Origin: Gammaproteobacteria bacterium
GTDB taxonomy: Bacteria; Pseudomonadota; Gammaproteobacteria; Steroidobacterales; Woeseiaceae
Direction: 5' to 3'
Length of the DNA stretch: 55,270 bases
Assembly (NCBI GenBank): GCA_029861535.1
Contig: JAOTZC010000014.1
Coordinates: 1 to 55,270, forward strand
How positions within the stretch are numbered: the first letter of the stretch is position 1; the number at the start of each line of letters is the position of its first letter. Below, piece after piece: positions 17,286 through 25,841 of this stretch. Position numbers and translations under genes: made by a program. Under the pieces are notes generated by a model. It was not told the DNA's origin. It saw nothing but the letters and a program-made list of their open reading frames with translations, and did not search any database.

Positions 17286-18470
17286 TCAGTTGCCCATGCA
17301 GTACGAGGCGGTCTCGGCGAACACTTGCTTCATGCTGCGGTTGTTGGCCTCAAAGCTCGTTGCTATGGTTTCGATGGCCAACTCGTCGGCTGCGCCGTTG
17401 GGTCTGCGGTAGCAAACTTTTTCAAAGGCTTTCTTGACTTGGCACTCCGCGAACTGACGAGTCTGCGCGAGCTCCATTCCGAGGCTCTTCGCCCCGGTTC
17501 CGGCCCCAGACCCCGGACCATTCCAACCAACGAATTCGTTCGGCCCGGTGCGCCAGTAGTTAATCCACGTATCCTCGGCCGTCGCATAACCAAAGCGAAA
17601 CGTGCCTGCATCGTTTAGGAACTTCGGTTGCACCGAACCATCGGTGTAAACCAACTGTTGCAGATCCTCGTCGAAATCGTAATAAGCGAATGCGCCGCCC
17701 AGTCCGTCCAGCCCGGCGTGACAGCTCAGGCAATCATTCAAAAAGATGTTGCTGTCACCACCGGGTGAACGCGACACGTCCTGACGAATTCGATCCGGAT
17801 GTGCGGTAATGTCTCGAAAATCCTCCATGTCCATGCACAGAAAATTCAGTGTGGTGAAGCGAATGGCGGCACGATTGGTGCCAGCCACCAGGAACGCCTG
17901 CGAGAAACCGCGCGTCGTCATAATGCCAGCTGTGTCGTCGATGCCGATCGGCGTGTTAGGCAGATCAGATTGACGCTGCCGTTCCAGGTTCGCAGGATCA
18001 CCAAGATCGATTCGGTTTAGCTGAAGATCGAGGTAATGGTCGTTGTCTGTTTGCGAGTACGGCACGTTCGTTGCGGCCGGTGTTCCAACGTATACGATGT
18101 CTTCGTACAACACCTGATCGAAGGGCACATCGTCGCGGATCATTCCGATGACGGTTGCGATCGTGTCATTCATGTCCACGAATACAGACTGCTCGCGATT
18201 GGACCACGGCGTCGCAAACTCTCTGACCGTCGTTGTGTAAAAATTAGAGTTGTCCATTGCCTCGAACGCGGCGCCGATGCTGTCGCCGTTCGAAATTTTC
18301 GTCGCCATTGAATCGAGTACGGTGCTGGAGGGCGGTGTGCCAACCAGTCGATCATGGATACGCTTGGCTTGCTCGCGCGGCCCCGCAACTGCGAGCGATG
18401 CGCCGATGGTGCAGCAGAGCGTGATAACGAGGGTTAAGTTCCTGACGACGCTTTGCTTCGTGGATTGCAT
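17286..18470 (-). CDS. Exported protein with one c-type heme motif, first gene of the LamG operon
   Basis: A 394-residue protein from the ATG at 18470, which has AAGGAG eight bases upstream (18478-18483) and opens directly onto a signal peptide (MQSTKQSVVRNLTLVITL, cleavage after VAG). An upstream in-frame start exists but lacks those features. It has a single heme motif CLSCH near residue 260, just before AGLDGLGGAFAYYDFD. The C-terminal domain has paired Cys (AECQVKKAFEKVC, ASYCMGN) and resembles the C-terminal part of proteins found next to LamG and DUF1501-like genes in marine gammaproteobacteria. It probably forms a complex with the downstream lipoprotein and Tat protein. Function unknown. 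Confidence 0.72.
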   Translation of the reverse strand: MQSTKQSVVRNLTLVITLCCTIGASLAVAGPREQAKRIHDRLVGTPPSSTVLDSMATKISNGDSIGAAFEAMDNSNFYTTTVREFATPWSNREQSVFVDMNDTIATVIGMIRDDVPFDQVLYEDIVYVGTPAATNVPYSQTDNDHYLDLQLNRIDLGDPANLERQRQSDLPNTPIGIDDTAGIMTTRGFSQAFLVAGTNRAAIRFTTLNFLCMDMEDFRDITAHPDRIRQDVSRSPGGDSNIFLNDCLSCHAGLDGLGGAFAYYDFDEDLQQLVYTDGSVQPKFLNDAGTFRFGYATAEDTWINYWRTGPNEFVGWNGPGSGAGTGAKSLGMELAQTRQFAECQVKKAFEKVCYRRPNGAADELAIETIATSFEANNRSMKQVFAETASYCMGN

Positions 18471-18485
18471 CCTGGCACTCCTTGC

Positions 18486-18599
18486 GTTTCGGCGATCAAG
18501 TGAGTCAGCTGTGGAACTGGCAGCTACGGATTGACCGGCTTCATTGGCTTGTAGGCAGAATCTATTGCCCAGCCGCCGGTATGCGACGATCGGCGAAAC
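18486..18599 (-). ncRNA. Candidate structured leader (three-way junction) of the heme/LamG operon
   Basis: An 11-bp helix with one mismatch (GTTTCGgCGATC at 18486-18497 with GATCGgCGAAAC at 18588-18599, plus-strand letters) closes a domain. Inside is a nested arm at 18534-18580 with three stacked helices of 6, 4 and 4 bp (ACCGGC/GCCGGT, GGCT/AGCC, GGCA/TGCC), plus a 5-bp hairpin at 18507-18525 (AGCTG/CAGCT). Read on the minus strand, the closing helix ends two bases before the AAGGAG ribosome site of the heme protein gene. That geometry fits a translational switch. It matches no riboswitch consensus I know, and a DNA-level operator or a plus-strand transcript cannot be excluded. Confidence 0.45.
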
Positions 18600-18636
18600 A
18601 TAATGGGTCGTTGGCGTTGCAAAAACGTGAAGTCCG

Positions 18637-18654
18637 TCACACCTGCGGGTGTGA
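18637..18654. promoter_or_regulatory. Perfect 7-bp hairpin TCACACC-tgcg-GGTGTGA
   Basis: A four-base loop and seven base pairs, in the divergent region between the heme operon and the uracil-glycosylase-family gene. A run of six T follows on the plus strand, but 12 bases away. It may be an operator or an additional arm of the adjacent structured leader. No assignment made. Confidence 0.35.
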
Positions 18655-18736
18655 GCGGGTCCTCGTTTTTTGGGGAAAAATGCACCGTCAGATGGGGGCG
18701 CGGTGGGTGCTGATAGGCAGTACACTCCTACCCTTC

Positions 18737-19321
18737 ATGAAACCACAATTTCCTCAACTCCTTGAATCGGTGAGGCAGTGCCGCCTGTGCGAAAAGTCGT
18801 TGCCGCTGGGTCCGCGGCCTGTTCTGCAGGTCGATCCTCGAGCGAAAATTTTGATTGCGGGGCAAGCACCCGGGCGCCGCGTCCATGAGACTGGCGTACC
18901 TTTTGATGACCCGAGTGGCGACAGACTGCGTGAGTGGATGGGGATTACGAAAGAGACGTTTTACGACCCAACAAAGATCGCTATTCTACCGATGGGTTTC
19001 TGTTATCCGGGCACGGGAAAATCGGGCGACTTACCACCAAGACCGGAATGTGCAGAGGCCTGGCGACAGCAACTGTTAGATTGTCTTCAGCAATTAGCGC
19101 TAACGTTGGTTATCGGTCAATACGCGCACAAATGGCATTTGCCGAAGACGCACAAAAACCTGACCGAAACCGTTCGTGCTTGGCAAGACTATGCACCCAG
19201 TGTTATTCCATTGCCGCATCCGAGCCCAAGAAACAACATTTGGCTTAAGAAGAATCCCTGGTTTTCCGAGTCCTTACTGCCGACTCTAATGAAATCGACC
19301 CAGGAAGCCCTTATTGCGTAA
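18737..19321 (+). CDS. Uracil-DNA-glycosylase family protein
   Basis: A 194-residue protein of the uracil-DNA glycosylase superfamily, in the COG1573-like subgroup of about 190 residues. It starts with a Cys pair (RQCRLCEKSLPLGPRP), then the active-site-type loop LIAGQAPGRRVHETGVPFDD, the GFCYPGTGKSGD segment with PPRPECA, and the late HPSPRN segment that corresponds to the leucine/histidine loop of the family. Whether it removes uracil is not known for this subgroup. The ATG at 18737 is used because this is where family proteins begin; the reading frame stays open upstream but the extra residues resemble nothing. No strong ribosome site is visible. Confidence 0.8.
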   Translation: MKPQFPQLLESVRQCRLCEKSLPLGPRPVLQVDPRAKILIAGQAPGRRVHETGVPFDDPSGDRLREWMGITKETFYDPTKIAILPMGFCYPGTGKSGDLPPRPECAEAWRQQLLDCLQQLALTLVIGQYAHKWHLPKTHKNLTETVRAWQDYAPSVIPLPHPSPRNNIWLKKNPWFSESLLPTLMKSTQEALIA

Positions 19322-19588
19322 TGAATGCGCAAACTCGACACAGATTCTCGTGGATCAACGTCGGATTTTTGGCGCCGGCCAGCAGCCAACCTGCAGGTAG
19401 TGAACATAATGCAAAGCGACACCCCCCACTTACCGTAGAAGATTCACGAATTTACATTTCGTTGCTCAAATAATTCGCGAAAACCTTGCCAGTTGACCAG
19501 GCCGTTGTAACCAAATGCGCACTAAAATCCATATGCGAAATGCGGTATAAAGGAGTCCTGCTACTCTCGGCCAGCCGGGAATGAGTAT
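19322..19588. other. Intergenic stretch, no gene seen
   Basis: The 440 bases between the glycosylase-family gene and the subtilase contain no credible coding frame. The first 267 hold only scattered A/T-rich segments. A TATAAA at about 19552 could be a -10 element for the leader that follows, but no matching -35 is present. The remainder carries the dyads and hairpins listed next. Confidence 0.6.
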
Positions 19589-19624
19589 CCCTATATAGGG
19601 GGCCTTTCACTTACCATGAAAGGC
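19589..19624 (+). promoter_or_regulatory. 12-bp palindrome and 8-bp hairpin upstream of the subtilase
   Basis: CCCTATATAGGG at 19589-19600 is a perfect palindrome. One base later, GCCTTTCA (19602-19609) and TGAAAGGC (19617-19624) form a perfect 8-bp stem with a seven-base loop. There is no T-run, so this is not an intrinsic terminator. The palindrome could be an operator and the hairpin part of the transcript leader. Confidence 0.45.
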
Positions 19625-19639
19625 ACAGCAGGGTCGGTT

Positions 19640-19700
19640 GCAATGTGTAATCCAAAAAGTGGCGTCCTCTTCAAACAGGACGTCCGTGGTGAAACATTGC
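19640..19700 (+). ncRNA. Candidate structured leader element of the subtilase gene
   Basis: GCAATGT (19640-19646) pairs perfectly with ACATTGC (19694-19700). Inside, CGTCCT (19663-19668) pairs with AGGACG (19677-19682) around an eight-base loop, and flanking GG/CC extends it past a bulge. The element ends about 50 bases before the ribosome site. Together with the hairpin at 19602-19624 it suggests a folded 5' leader of at least 150 bases. Function and even transcription are inferred. Confidence 0.35.
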
Positions 19701-19761
19701 CCCAAACCCTCAAACCTCCTTCCATAGGGAAAATAATTAAAGTCATTTCGAGGGGATAATA

Positions 19762-22700
19762 ATGAATAAGAAACTCGCGACTACCTTGATGTCGGCGTTG
19801 CTCGTCATTTTCGTTGGTGCGGCCGGCGGAGCGCATGCGGCCGACTTCAAGATGCAAGCGATACCTGTGGACCCGAGCAGAATTATGTTCCAGCCACCGG
19901 CAAAGAAAGCGGCAACGAGTATCTACATCGTTCAGTTGGCGGACGCTCCAGTCGTCGCTTATGACGGCGGAATGAGAGGGTATAGGGCAACAAAACCGCG
20001 CAAAGGTCAGAAACTCGATCCGCAAAATCGGCATGTACGAAAGTACGCCGCGTATCTCGAGAGGGAGCAGGATCGAGCTATCCAAAGCGTTGGCGGTAGT
20101 AAGGTATACAGCTACCGCTATGGCCTAAACGGCTTCGCAGCGCGAATGACCGCGGCCGATGCGGACGCGCTAAGAAACAGGGGTGACGTCGTCAACGTCT
20201 GGAAAGACGAGTTAATGCAGCCGCAAACAGACACGAGCCCTACGTTTATTGGCCTAACCGAAGGCGGACAAGCGTGGTCCAAGGGTAACGTCGGCGAGGA
20301 CGTCGTAATTGGCGTTGTGGATACCGGCATTTGGCCGGAGCATCCTAGCTTCGCCGATGAGCCGACACCGATGAAAGGTAACAAGGGCCCGTTAATTCCG
20401 TACGGCGACGTTCCCGCTGGATTCGTACCGAGCGGTTGCGACTTTGGTAACGTGGCGGCGAACCCGCTGGACGCCCCATTCGAATGTAACAACAAGCTGC
20501 TGACAGCCCGCTGCTACAACAGGGGATTTTCAGACGTTATCGATCCCGACATCTACCCGTGCGGTGGTGATGGCGTGGGTTTGATTGACACCGAATACCA
20601 TTCGGCCCGCGATCAGGACGGCCACGGAAGCCACACAGGGTCGACGGCGGGTGGCAACTATGGCGTACCAGCTTCAATTGGCGGTGAGGACCTTGGCACC
20701 GTCAGCGGTATGGCGCCTCGCGCCCGGGTTGCGGCGTACAAAGTTTGCTGGAACGGTTCGTTCCCGCCGGACGGTTTTGACAATGGCTGCTTCTCATCGG
20801 ATAGTGCGGCCGCGATCGATCAGGCTGTCGCTGACGGCGTCGATGTCATTAACTTTTCGATTGGCGGCGCAAGCACGTTTTTCGGTGGTGCCGATGACAT
20901 CGCGTTCCTATTTGCCGCCGACGCCGGCGTTTACGTCGCGACATCAAACGGAAACTCCGGTCCAGGTGCCGGAACGGTCGGTACACCGGCCGGTGTACCG
21001 TGGTTGACGGCGGTAGGCGCGAACCAGGACGACCAGGTTTTTAATCTGGCCGTGCAAGTTAACGCGCCCGCCGGTATCGCAGGTGACAAAGTGGCACTTG
21101 AAGGTACCGGCCCGGTACGACTTGCCGATGCCGGAATTATTACCGCCGATGTCGTGCTCGTCGATGATGGCACTGGTGTGACGAATGACGGCTGCGAGGC
21201 TTTAACGAACGCTGCCACTGTCGATGGCAATATCGCACTCGTCATTCGCGGTGCTTGTGGCTTCATTACGAAGTACGACAATGCGGCGGCGGCCGGAGCA
21301 GTCGCGATCATCGTCTACAATGACGGCACAACACCTGCGCGTATTGATCCTATCTTCATGGGCGGCCTAAGCACGGCGACGATTCCCGGTGTCATGGTGA
21401 GCTTCACCGATGGTGATGAGATGGCTAATGCCGTTGGCGTGAACGCTACCATGGACGCAAGCAATACGGTTTCTGCGAGCAACCGCGTTGCGGGCTTTTC
21501 GTCTCGCGGTCAGAACGACGGCGCACCTGACATCATCAAACCTGACCTTGGGGCACCCGGTGTTTCAATCCTTGCAGCGCAGACGCCGACACCGAATGAT
21601 GGCCAGGCACCTGGTGAGCTGTTTCAGATCATCAGTGGTACGTCGATGTCCAGCCCGCATGTTGCCGGCGCATTCGCGCTCTTAAAACAGGCGCATCCGG
21701 ATTGGAGTGCAGCAGCGGCCAGATCGGCACTGATGACGACGGCACGCCAGGACTTGAAGAAGACCTTCGGCGACACGCCGGCTGATCCATTCGATATCGG
21801 CGCTGGCGCGATTGTGCCTAGCGACGCCTTCAAACCGGGCCTGGTATACGATGTCGGACTCTTCGAATACGCGGCATTCAGTTGCGGCAACAATTTCCAA
21901 ATATTCAGTGATGGCAGCTGTGCTTTTCTCGCATCGCTCGGCTTGTCGTTCGATGGTAGTGATCTCAATCTACCGTCGATGGGTATCGCGGAACTTGTCG
22001 GTACTCAGACCATCAAGCGTACCGTGACCAAAGATGACAGGAGCAGACGCGGCTTTATTGCCCATGTGGAAGCACCGCCGGGAGTTGATGTTCACGTAAC
22101 GCCGTCAATACTCAAATTGAGACAAGGCCAATCGAAGGACATTGAAATCACGTTCACGACAAATGAAGATGCCGAATTGGGCGAATGGACGTTTGGAGCG
22201 TTAACGTGGATAGGTGGTCCGTATGAAGTCCGCAGCCCGATTGCGGTACGGCCAGTGCCACTGAGTGCCGATCCCGAGGTTGACGCGAGTGGAGAGGACG
22301 GCTCGGTCGATATTGGGGTTAACTTTGGCTACAACGGTAACTACACGCCGGTGTTGAGCGGATTAACCGAGAGCCTAGGCATCGTAAATAGTGTCGATGG
22401 AATCACTGACGTTATCGATCTGTTCTGTGTCGATTTGCCGGCACACCCGCATTTTCGCTTTGCGACTTTTGATGCGGATACGACGACGCCAGGTTTGGAC
22501 GATTTAGACATACGCTTGTTCTTCTTGCCCGAAGCTGATGGTGGTTGCTCGAATTTCGTTGACCCATTCAGCTTTGTGGGTTCAAGTGGCGGCTTCACGT
22601 CGGAGGAAGTCATCGATGTAGAAAATGCGCCTGCCGGCGGCTACCTTATCGTCATCGACTACTTTGCAGCCGCGGTCGGCACCACCATTGACTACACGGC

Positions 22701-22905
22701 TTGGGTTCAGCCTGTGCTGCCGTTTACTTTCCCGCCAAACGCATCCGTCGATGCAGCACCGGCGTCAGCAGCAATCGGCGCAAGTGACACAGTGACGGTC
22801 GGATACGGTCCGCTAGCCCCGCCGTCGCGATACCTCGGTCTCGTGCAGCATAATGACGACAGTGGCGAACTTGCCAGAACCATTATCGATGTTGATGCAC
22901 AGTAA
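19762..22905 (+). CDS. Secreted subtilisin-like serine protease (S8) with PA insert
   Basis: A 1047-residue exported protease. A signal peptide (residues 1-26, cut near AHA) is followed by an I9-type propeptide (TSIYIVQLADAPVVAY) and a catalytic domain with Asp187 (VVDTGIWPEH), His288 (DGHGSHTGS) and Ser628 (SGTSMSSPHVAGA). A protease-associated domain is inserted at about 440-560 (NIALVIRGACGFITKYDNA). A beta-sandwich like the Fn3 domain of plant subtilases spans about 740-830. The last 200 residues resemble a pre-peptidase C-terminal-type domain (FDADTTTPGLDDLDIRLFFL). GAGGGGA precedes the ATG by seven bases. Probably degrades extracellular protein for nutrition, consistent with the amino-acid catabolism genes at the left edge. 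Confidence 0.95.
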   Translation: MNKKLATTLMSALLVIFVGAAGGAHAADFKMQAIPVDPSRIMFQPPAKKAATSIYIVQLADAPVVAYDGGMRGYRATKPRKGQKLDPQNRHVRKYAAYLEREQDRAIQSVGGSKVYSYRYGLNGFAARMTAADADALRNRGDVVNVWKDELMQPQTDTSPTFIGLTEGGQAWSKGNVGEDVVIGVVDTGIWPEHPSFADEPTPMKGNKGPLIPYGDVPAGFVPSGCDFGNVAANPLDAPFECNNKLLTARCYNRGFSDVIDPDIYPCGGDGVGLIDTEYHSARDQDGHGSHTGSTAGGNYGVPASIGGEDLGTVSGMAPRARVAAYKVCWNGSFPPDGFDNGCFSSDSAAAIDQAVADGVDVINFSIGGASTFFGGADDIAFLFAADAGVYVATSNGNSGPGAGTVGTPAGVPWLTAVGANQDDQVFNLAVQVNAPAGIAGDKVALEGTGPVRLADAGIITADVVLVDDGTGVTNDGCEALTNAATVDGNIALVIRGACGFITKYDNAAAAGAVAIIVYNDGTTPARIDPIFMGGLSTATIPGVMVSFTDGDEMANAVGVNATMDASNTVSASNRVAGFSSRGQNDGAPDIIKPDLGAPGVSILAAQTPTPNDGQAPGELFQIISGTSMSSPHVAGAFALLKQAHPDWSAAAARSALMTTARQDLKKTFGDTPADPFDIGAGAIVPSDAFKPGLVYDVGLFEYAAFSCGNNFQIFSDGSCAFLASLGLSFDGSDLNLPSMGIAELVGTQTIKRTVTKDDRSRRGFIAHVEAPPGVDVHVTPSILKLRQGQSKDIEITFTTNEDAELGEWTFGALTWIGGPYEVRSPIAVRPVPLSADPEVDASGEDGSVDIGVNFGYNGNYTPVLSGLTESLGIVNSVDGITDVIDLFCVDLPAHPHFRFATFDADTTTPGLDDLDIRLFFLPEADGGCSNFVDPFSFVGSSGGFTSEEVIDVENAPAGGYLIVIDYFAAAVGTTIDYTAWVQPVLPFTFPPNASVDAAPASAAIGASDTVTVGYGPLAPPSRYLGLVQHNDDSGELARTIIDVDAQ

Positions 22906-22960
22906 GCTGTAGATCCTCGGCGCCGGTAACGGCATCGAGGGTTTCATCACTTTGGAGCAA

Positions 22961-22989
22961 CGCCCGCGTTTCGACGCGGGCGTTTTTTT
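22961..22989 (+). terminator. Rho-independent terminator after the subtilase
   Basis: CGCCCGCG (22961-22968) and CGCGGGCG (22975-22982) form a perfect GC-rich 8-bp stem with a six-base loop, followed at once by seven T. It sits 56 bases past the subtilase stop and faces the convergent lipoprotein gene. Confidence 0.93.
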
Positions 22990-23025
22990 GTCGGAATCGC
23001 AGAGCTTATTTCGAACGAACAGCGA

Positions 23026-23481
23026 CTACATCGTTTCCTCGCCCTGGCCGAGGGCAGGTGCCTGAGCTCTATCGGCTGGACAATAGGAAGGCGGCCGACC
23101 GAGCGCCGCATGATATCGATGCACTTCACCGTCGGCGCGCAATAGAATTAGCACGCCCGGTACGATTGCCTGCGTGTACATCATGCCGGGTTTCGGGCAG
23201 CCGACGGCGCCGTCGGACCAATGAACCTGTCGTACGGTATCGATCATGATCGCACTTAAGTCGACGCCCAAACGCTCCGCGAGTTTTTGCCTGGCGATCA
23301 ATACTTGTTCATCCACTTCCATGCCTTGTTCTCCGTCGGACATCGGTTTGCTGGATTCGGTTTTTGGCATCTGGTCAGCGCTGCCGGTTGCGCTCGTTTG
23401 CTGATCAGTGCATGACGGGGCGCCAGCTATTGCGGCCGCCACCACAACGAGGAAAACACGAAGAAAAGTCGGCTGATTCAT
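23026..23481 (-). CDS. Small exported protein, probable lipoprotein
   Basis: A 151-residue protein. The start at 23481 is chosen because AGGAAA precedes it and it opens on a signal peptide (MNQPTFLRVFLVVVAAAIAG) with a lipobox-like APSC. The upstream ATG would put 12 charged residues before the signal. A polar linker is followed by a compact domain with AERLGVDLSAIMI, VHWSDGAVGCPKPGM, YTQAIVPGVLILL, VHRYHAALGRPPSYC. The two Cys (in VGCP and SYC) probably form a disulphide. I have seen this domain in many envelope proteins of unknown function. No operon partner. Confidence 0.72.
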   Translation of the reverse strand: MNQPTFLRVFLVVVAAAIAGAPSCTDQQTSATGSADQMPKTESSKPMSDGEQGMEVDEQVLIARQKLAERLGVDLSAIMIDTVRQVHWSDGAVGCPKPGMMYTQAIVPGVLILLRADGEVHRYHAALGRPPSYCPADRAQAPALGQGEETM

Positions 23482-23567
23482 TGCTAGTTTCCTATTTCTG
23501 GCGGCCAAGACTAGCACGCCATATTTTGATGCTACAGGACTCTATATAGTAAACGTAATCCACCTCT

Positions 23568-24974
23568 TTATAGGGTTTTACAAAGATCACTTTCCAAGTA
23601 GTTCGCGAGCCGCCAGACGGGTGTTATCGAGTCGCTGTGCGAGTTCACGACGCGAACCTCGGGCGGAAGTTTATTGACGGCCCATTCGGCGAACCAACAT
23701 TCCGTTGTCGCACGAACTTCGCGAGGTGAATCGGCATCGGAGCGCGGCACATGCACATCGGAAACGAAAAAGTAATCCTTGTCGAGCGCCCAAACGCCGA
23801 GCATCGCGTAAGCGTGTGGACCTCTACCCATCGACATTAGTTTGACGCGATTCGGTTCACTGCCAAGCAACACGGTGTCGGTGACCGGATGCACCTGTGC
23901 GAACCCTCGGCGTTGTGTCAGACGATCCTTCGGCATCGACGATCGGTTCAATGCGTTTTCGAAAAATCCCGCGGATTCCTCTGTCGAATATATTTTGGCG
24001 CCTTGGGCCGCAAACGCACGTGCTCCGCCGGCATGATCATCGTGAAAATGTGTGAGCGCGACGGCGTTTATCGGCCGGCCTTCGAACTGTTCGCCCAGGA
24101 ACTCGATAAATTTCTCAGACAATCCACTGACGCCGAGCCCGGGCACGAGGTCGGACGGCGGAATGTGATGAAACTCCACCCAACCAGCCGGCGCATCTGC
24201 AATGATCAATCCGTCATCCGTATCGACAACAAGGTGCTGAAATCCCGTCCGCACACCGCGGACGACGTAGACGCCGTCAGTCAGGTTGGTAACTTGCATA
24301 TTGATCCGCGCCGGCCAACGATCTCCGGGGACTTCGATCGGATCGGCACCAGGTGTCGCATCCCATATTGTTGCAGCTTCGTCGGGTGTCAGGTCACGCC
24401 AGGTGCCTATCGCTTCGAATAGCAATTCGTTATCCACCATTAATCGAAGCGCTGGTCTCAACGGGTTTGTCCAGTCCCAGTTCCAGATAACGGCGACACG
24501 CCCGCGCAGCGGCAGCGCCGTAGATGTTGTTACTGATTGCAGCCGATCTTCTTCGATCTCAAGCCGCATTCCTGTCAGCGAATCCGGTATCGATCGGAAT
24601 TCCTCGATTAGTCGCCGCGGGTCGACACGTCGCACGCGAGCCGCCTCGTCCGCATTATCGACGCTGTGAAACTCCACATCCGGCGGCGACTGTCGGTTTA
24701 CGATGCGAACGGTGTCGGGTTCCAGGTAAGCAACCATCCAACTACCATACATGTCCGGATTTGACTTACCCGAACCGGAGAACATGACGCGACGCGAATC
24801 GCCCTCGGTGATCACACACCAAGTTGTCGGATACGTCTCTGTAGATTGGGGTGCCATGCCCTGATAACGCGCACCAAGATCGAATTCACCCTCAAGACAA
24901 AACTCAGTGACACGATCGGCAGCGGCCAGCGAAGGCAGCAAACATGTGATGAGCATTAAATGCCATTTACTCAT
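23568..24974 (-). CDS. Exported metallo-beta-lactamase-fold hydrolase
   Basis: A 468-residue protein from the ATG at 24974, with a signal peptide (MSKWHLMLITCLLPSLAAA), hence periplasmic. The first 230 residues form a beta-rich domain of unknown kind. The second half is a metallo-beta-lactamase fold with the metal motif THFHDDHAGG, preceded by the family's LTDGVYVV and LVVDTDDGLIIADA segments and followed by SMGRGPHAYAM and the late NSHSDSI. The substrate cannot be told; relatives include lactonases, sulfatases and thiolesterases. Its ATG lies inside the last codons of the upstream membrane-protein gene (8-base overlap), so it is translated with it. Confidence 0.85.
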   Translation of the reverse strand: MSKWHLMLITCLLPSLAAADRVTEFCLEGEFDLGARYQGMAPQSTETYPTTWCVITEGDSRRVMFSGSGKSNPDMYGSWMVAYLEPDTVRIVNRQSPPDVEFHSVDNADEAARVRRVDPRRLIEEFRSIPDSLTGMRLEIEEDRLQSVTTSTALPLRGRVAVIWNWDWTNPLRPALRLMVDNELLFEAIGTWRDLTPDEAATIWDATPGADPIEVPGDRWPARINMQVTNLTDGVYVVRGVRTGFQHLVVDTDDGLIIADAPAGWVEFHHIPPSDLVPGLGVSGLSEKFIEFLGEQFEGRPINAVALTHFHDDHAGGARAFAAQGAKIYSTEESAGFFENALNRSSMPKDRLTQRRGFAQVHPVTDTVLLGSEPNRVKLMSMGRGPHAYAMLGVWALDKDYFFVSDVHVPRSDADSPREVRATTECWFAEWAVNKLPPEVRVVNSHSDSITPVWRLANYLESDLCKTL

Positions 24975-25728
24975 CGATCTTGCAGCCTTTCCGGTCTGGC
25001 TCATCGTCTGGCTTATGCTCCCGCATTCGCAGGTATAAAAGGCCGAATGCACTTTGCATTAGTGCATCTTCGATGATGCCGTCGACGTCACAGTTCTTGG
25101 CAAGCCGGCAAAGACGATCGAATGTGTGCATGAAATTTCTGCTGTGACGAGTCCGAATATCTGTTCCATACAGCAACTCGGACAAACCGCCCTCCTCCAG
25201 GTAATCCATACTGATGAACAAACGCGCGAATACATCCCAGTCACCCTGACCCATCTGGGTGAAGTAATCGTCCATCTGGTCACGATCGAACCTTTGACTG
25301 CCAACCGGACCAAGACCTGATGTGTAAAGCATGCCGGAGATACCACCAAGCTGATGCTTGACATTTTCTGCGATCTTGAAAAATGTTCCTTGTCTCGCGT
25401 TCATTTCCGTTGCGGCGATTGCCTGCGTCTGTTTCTCCGACTGCTCGGAAGTCCTGCGCAGCGCCTCCGTGTTATTCGCCAGCTCACGTTGTTGTATGAA
25501 AAGGCCCAGCACGAGCCACAAAAAGGCTAATGGTGCGAACGCGCCTTCGAGAAAACTGCCGACGGCACCGAGAGAAAGTTTCTGTGCCGACTCAGACTCA
25601 GCTACTGCAGCGACATACCATATGCCACCTGCCAACCAGATAACAGTGATCGAGAGACCAAGCCAGATGCGCCAGTCACGTGCCCGAATAAATTGCACCA
25701 CTTTGTTTTCAGAGGTCATCGTATTCAT
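24967..25728 (-). CDS. Two-helix membrane protein of unknown function
   Basis: 253 residues. Two transmembrane helices at about 22-42 (WLGLSITVIWLAGGIWYV) and 55-82 (FLEGAFAPLAFLWLVLGLF) are followed by a charged coiled coil (QQRELANNTEALRRTSEQSEKQ) and a helical cytoplasmic domain beginning near ARQGTFFKIAENVKHQL. That architecture, two helices, coil and an FFK segment, is loosely reminiscent of putative phage abortive-infection proteins (putAbiC), but the resemblance is weak and I do not assign it. It overlaps the downstream metallo-hydrolase start (ATGAGTAA), so the two are probably co-produced. Confidence 0.6.
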   Translation of the reverse strand: MNTMTSENKVVQFIRARDWRIWLGLSITVIWLAGGIWYVAAVAESESAQKLSLGAVGSFLEGAFAPLAFLWLVLGLFIQQRELANNTEALRRTSEQSEKQTQAIAATEMNARQGTFFKIAENVKHQLGGISGMLYTSGLGPVGSQRFDRDQMDDYFTQMGQGDWDVFARLFISMDYLEEGGLSELLYGTDIRTRHSRNFMHTFDRLCRLAKNCDVDGIIEDALMQSAFGLLYLRMREHKPDDEPDRKGCKIDE

Positions 25729-25841
25729 CCGATTGTGTTGCTCTGGGAACTCTACTGCGAGTTTCAGACGATGAACAGGGGCTTACTCGGCAGCCAATTC
25801 ATCTTCCCGCAGACGGCCGGTCGCCGAACAAAGAACGGCTA

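Noticed and set aside
18486-18599. Cyclic-di-GMP (GEMM) or other known riboswitch
   Set aside because: Lacks the conserved junction sequences of the classes I know, so reported only as a structured candidate.
18471-18725. N-terminal extension of the first heme-operon protein
   Set aside because: It would bury the signal peptide; the ATG at 18470 has a perfect AAGGAG.
18482-18736. N-terminal extension of the uracil-glycosylase-family protein
   Set aside because: The extra 85 residues run through the structured intergenic element and resemble no family.
19551-19557. TATAAA as -10 box of the subtilase promoter
   Set aside because: No -35-like hexamer at 15-19 bases upstream.
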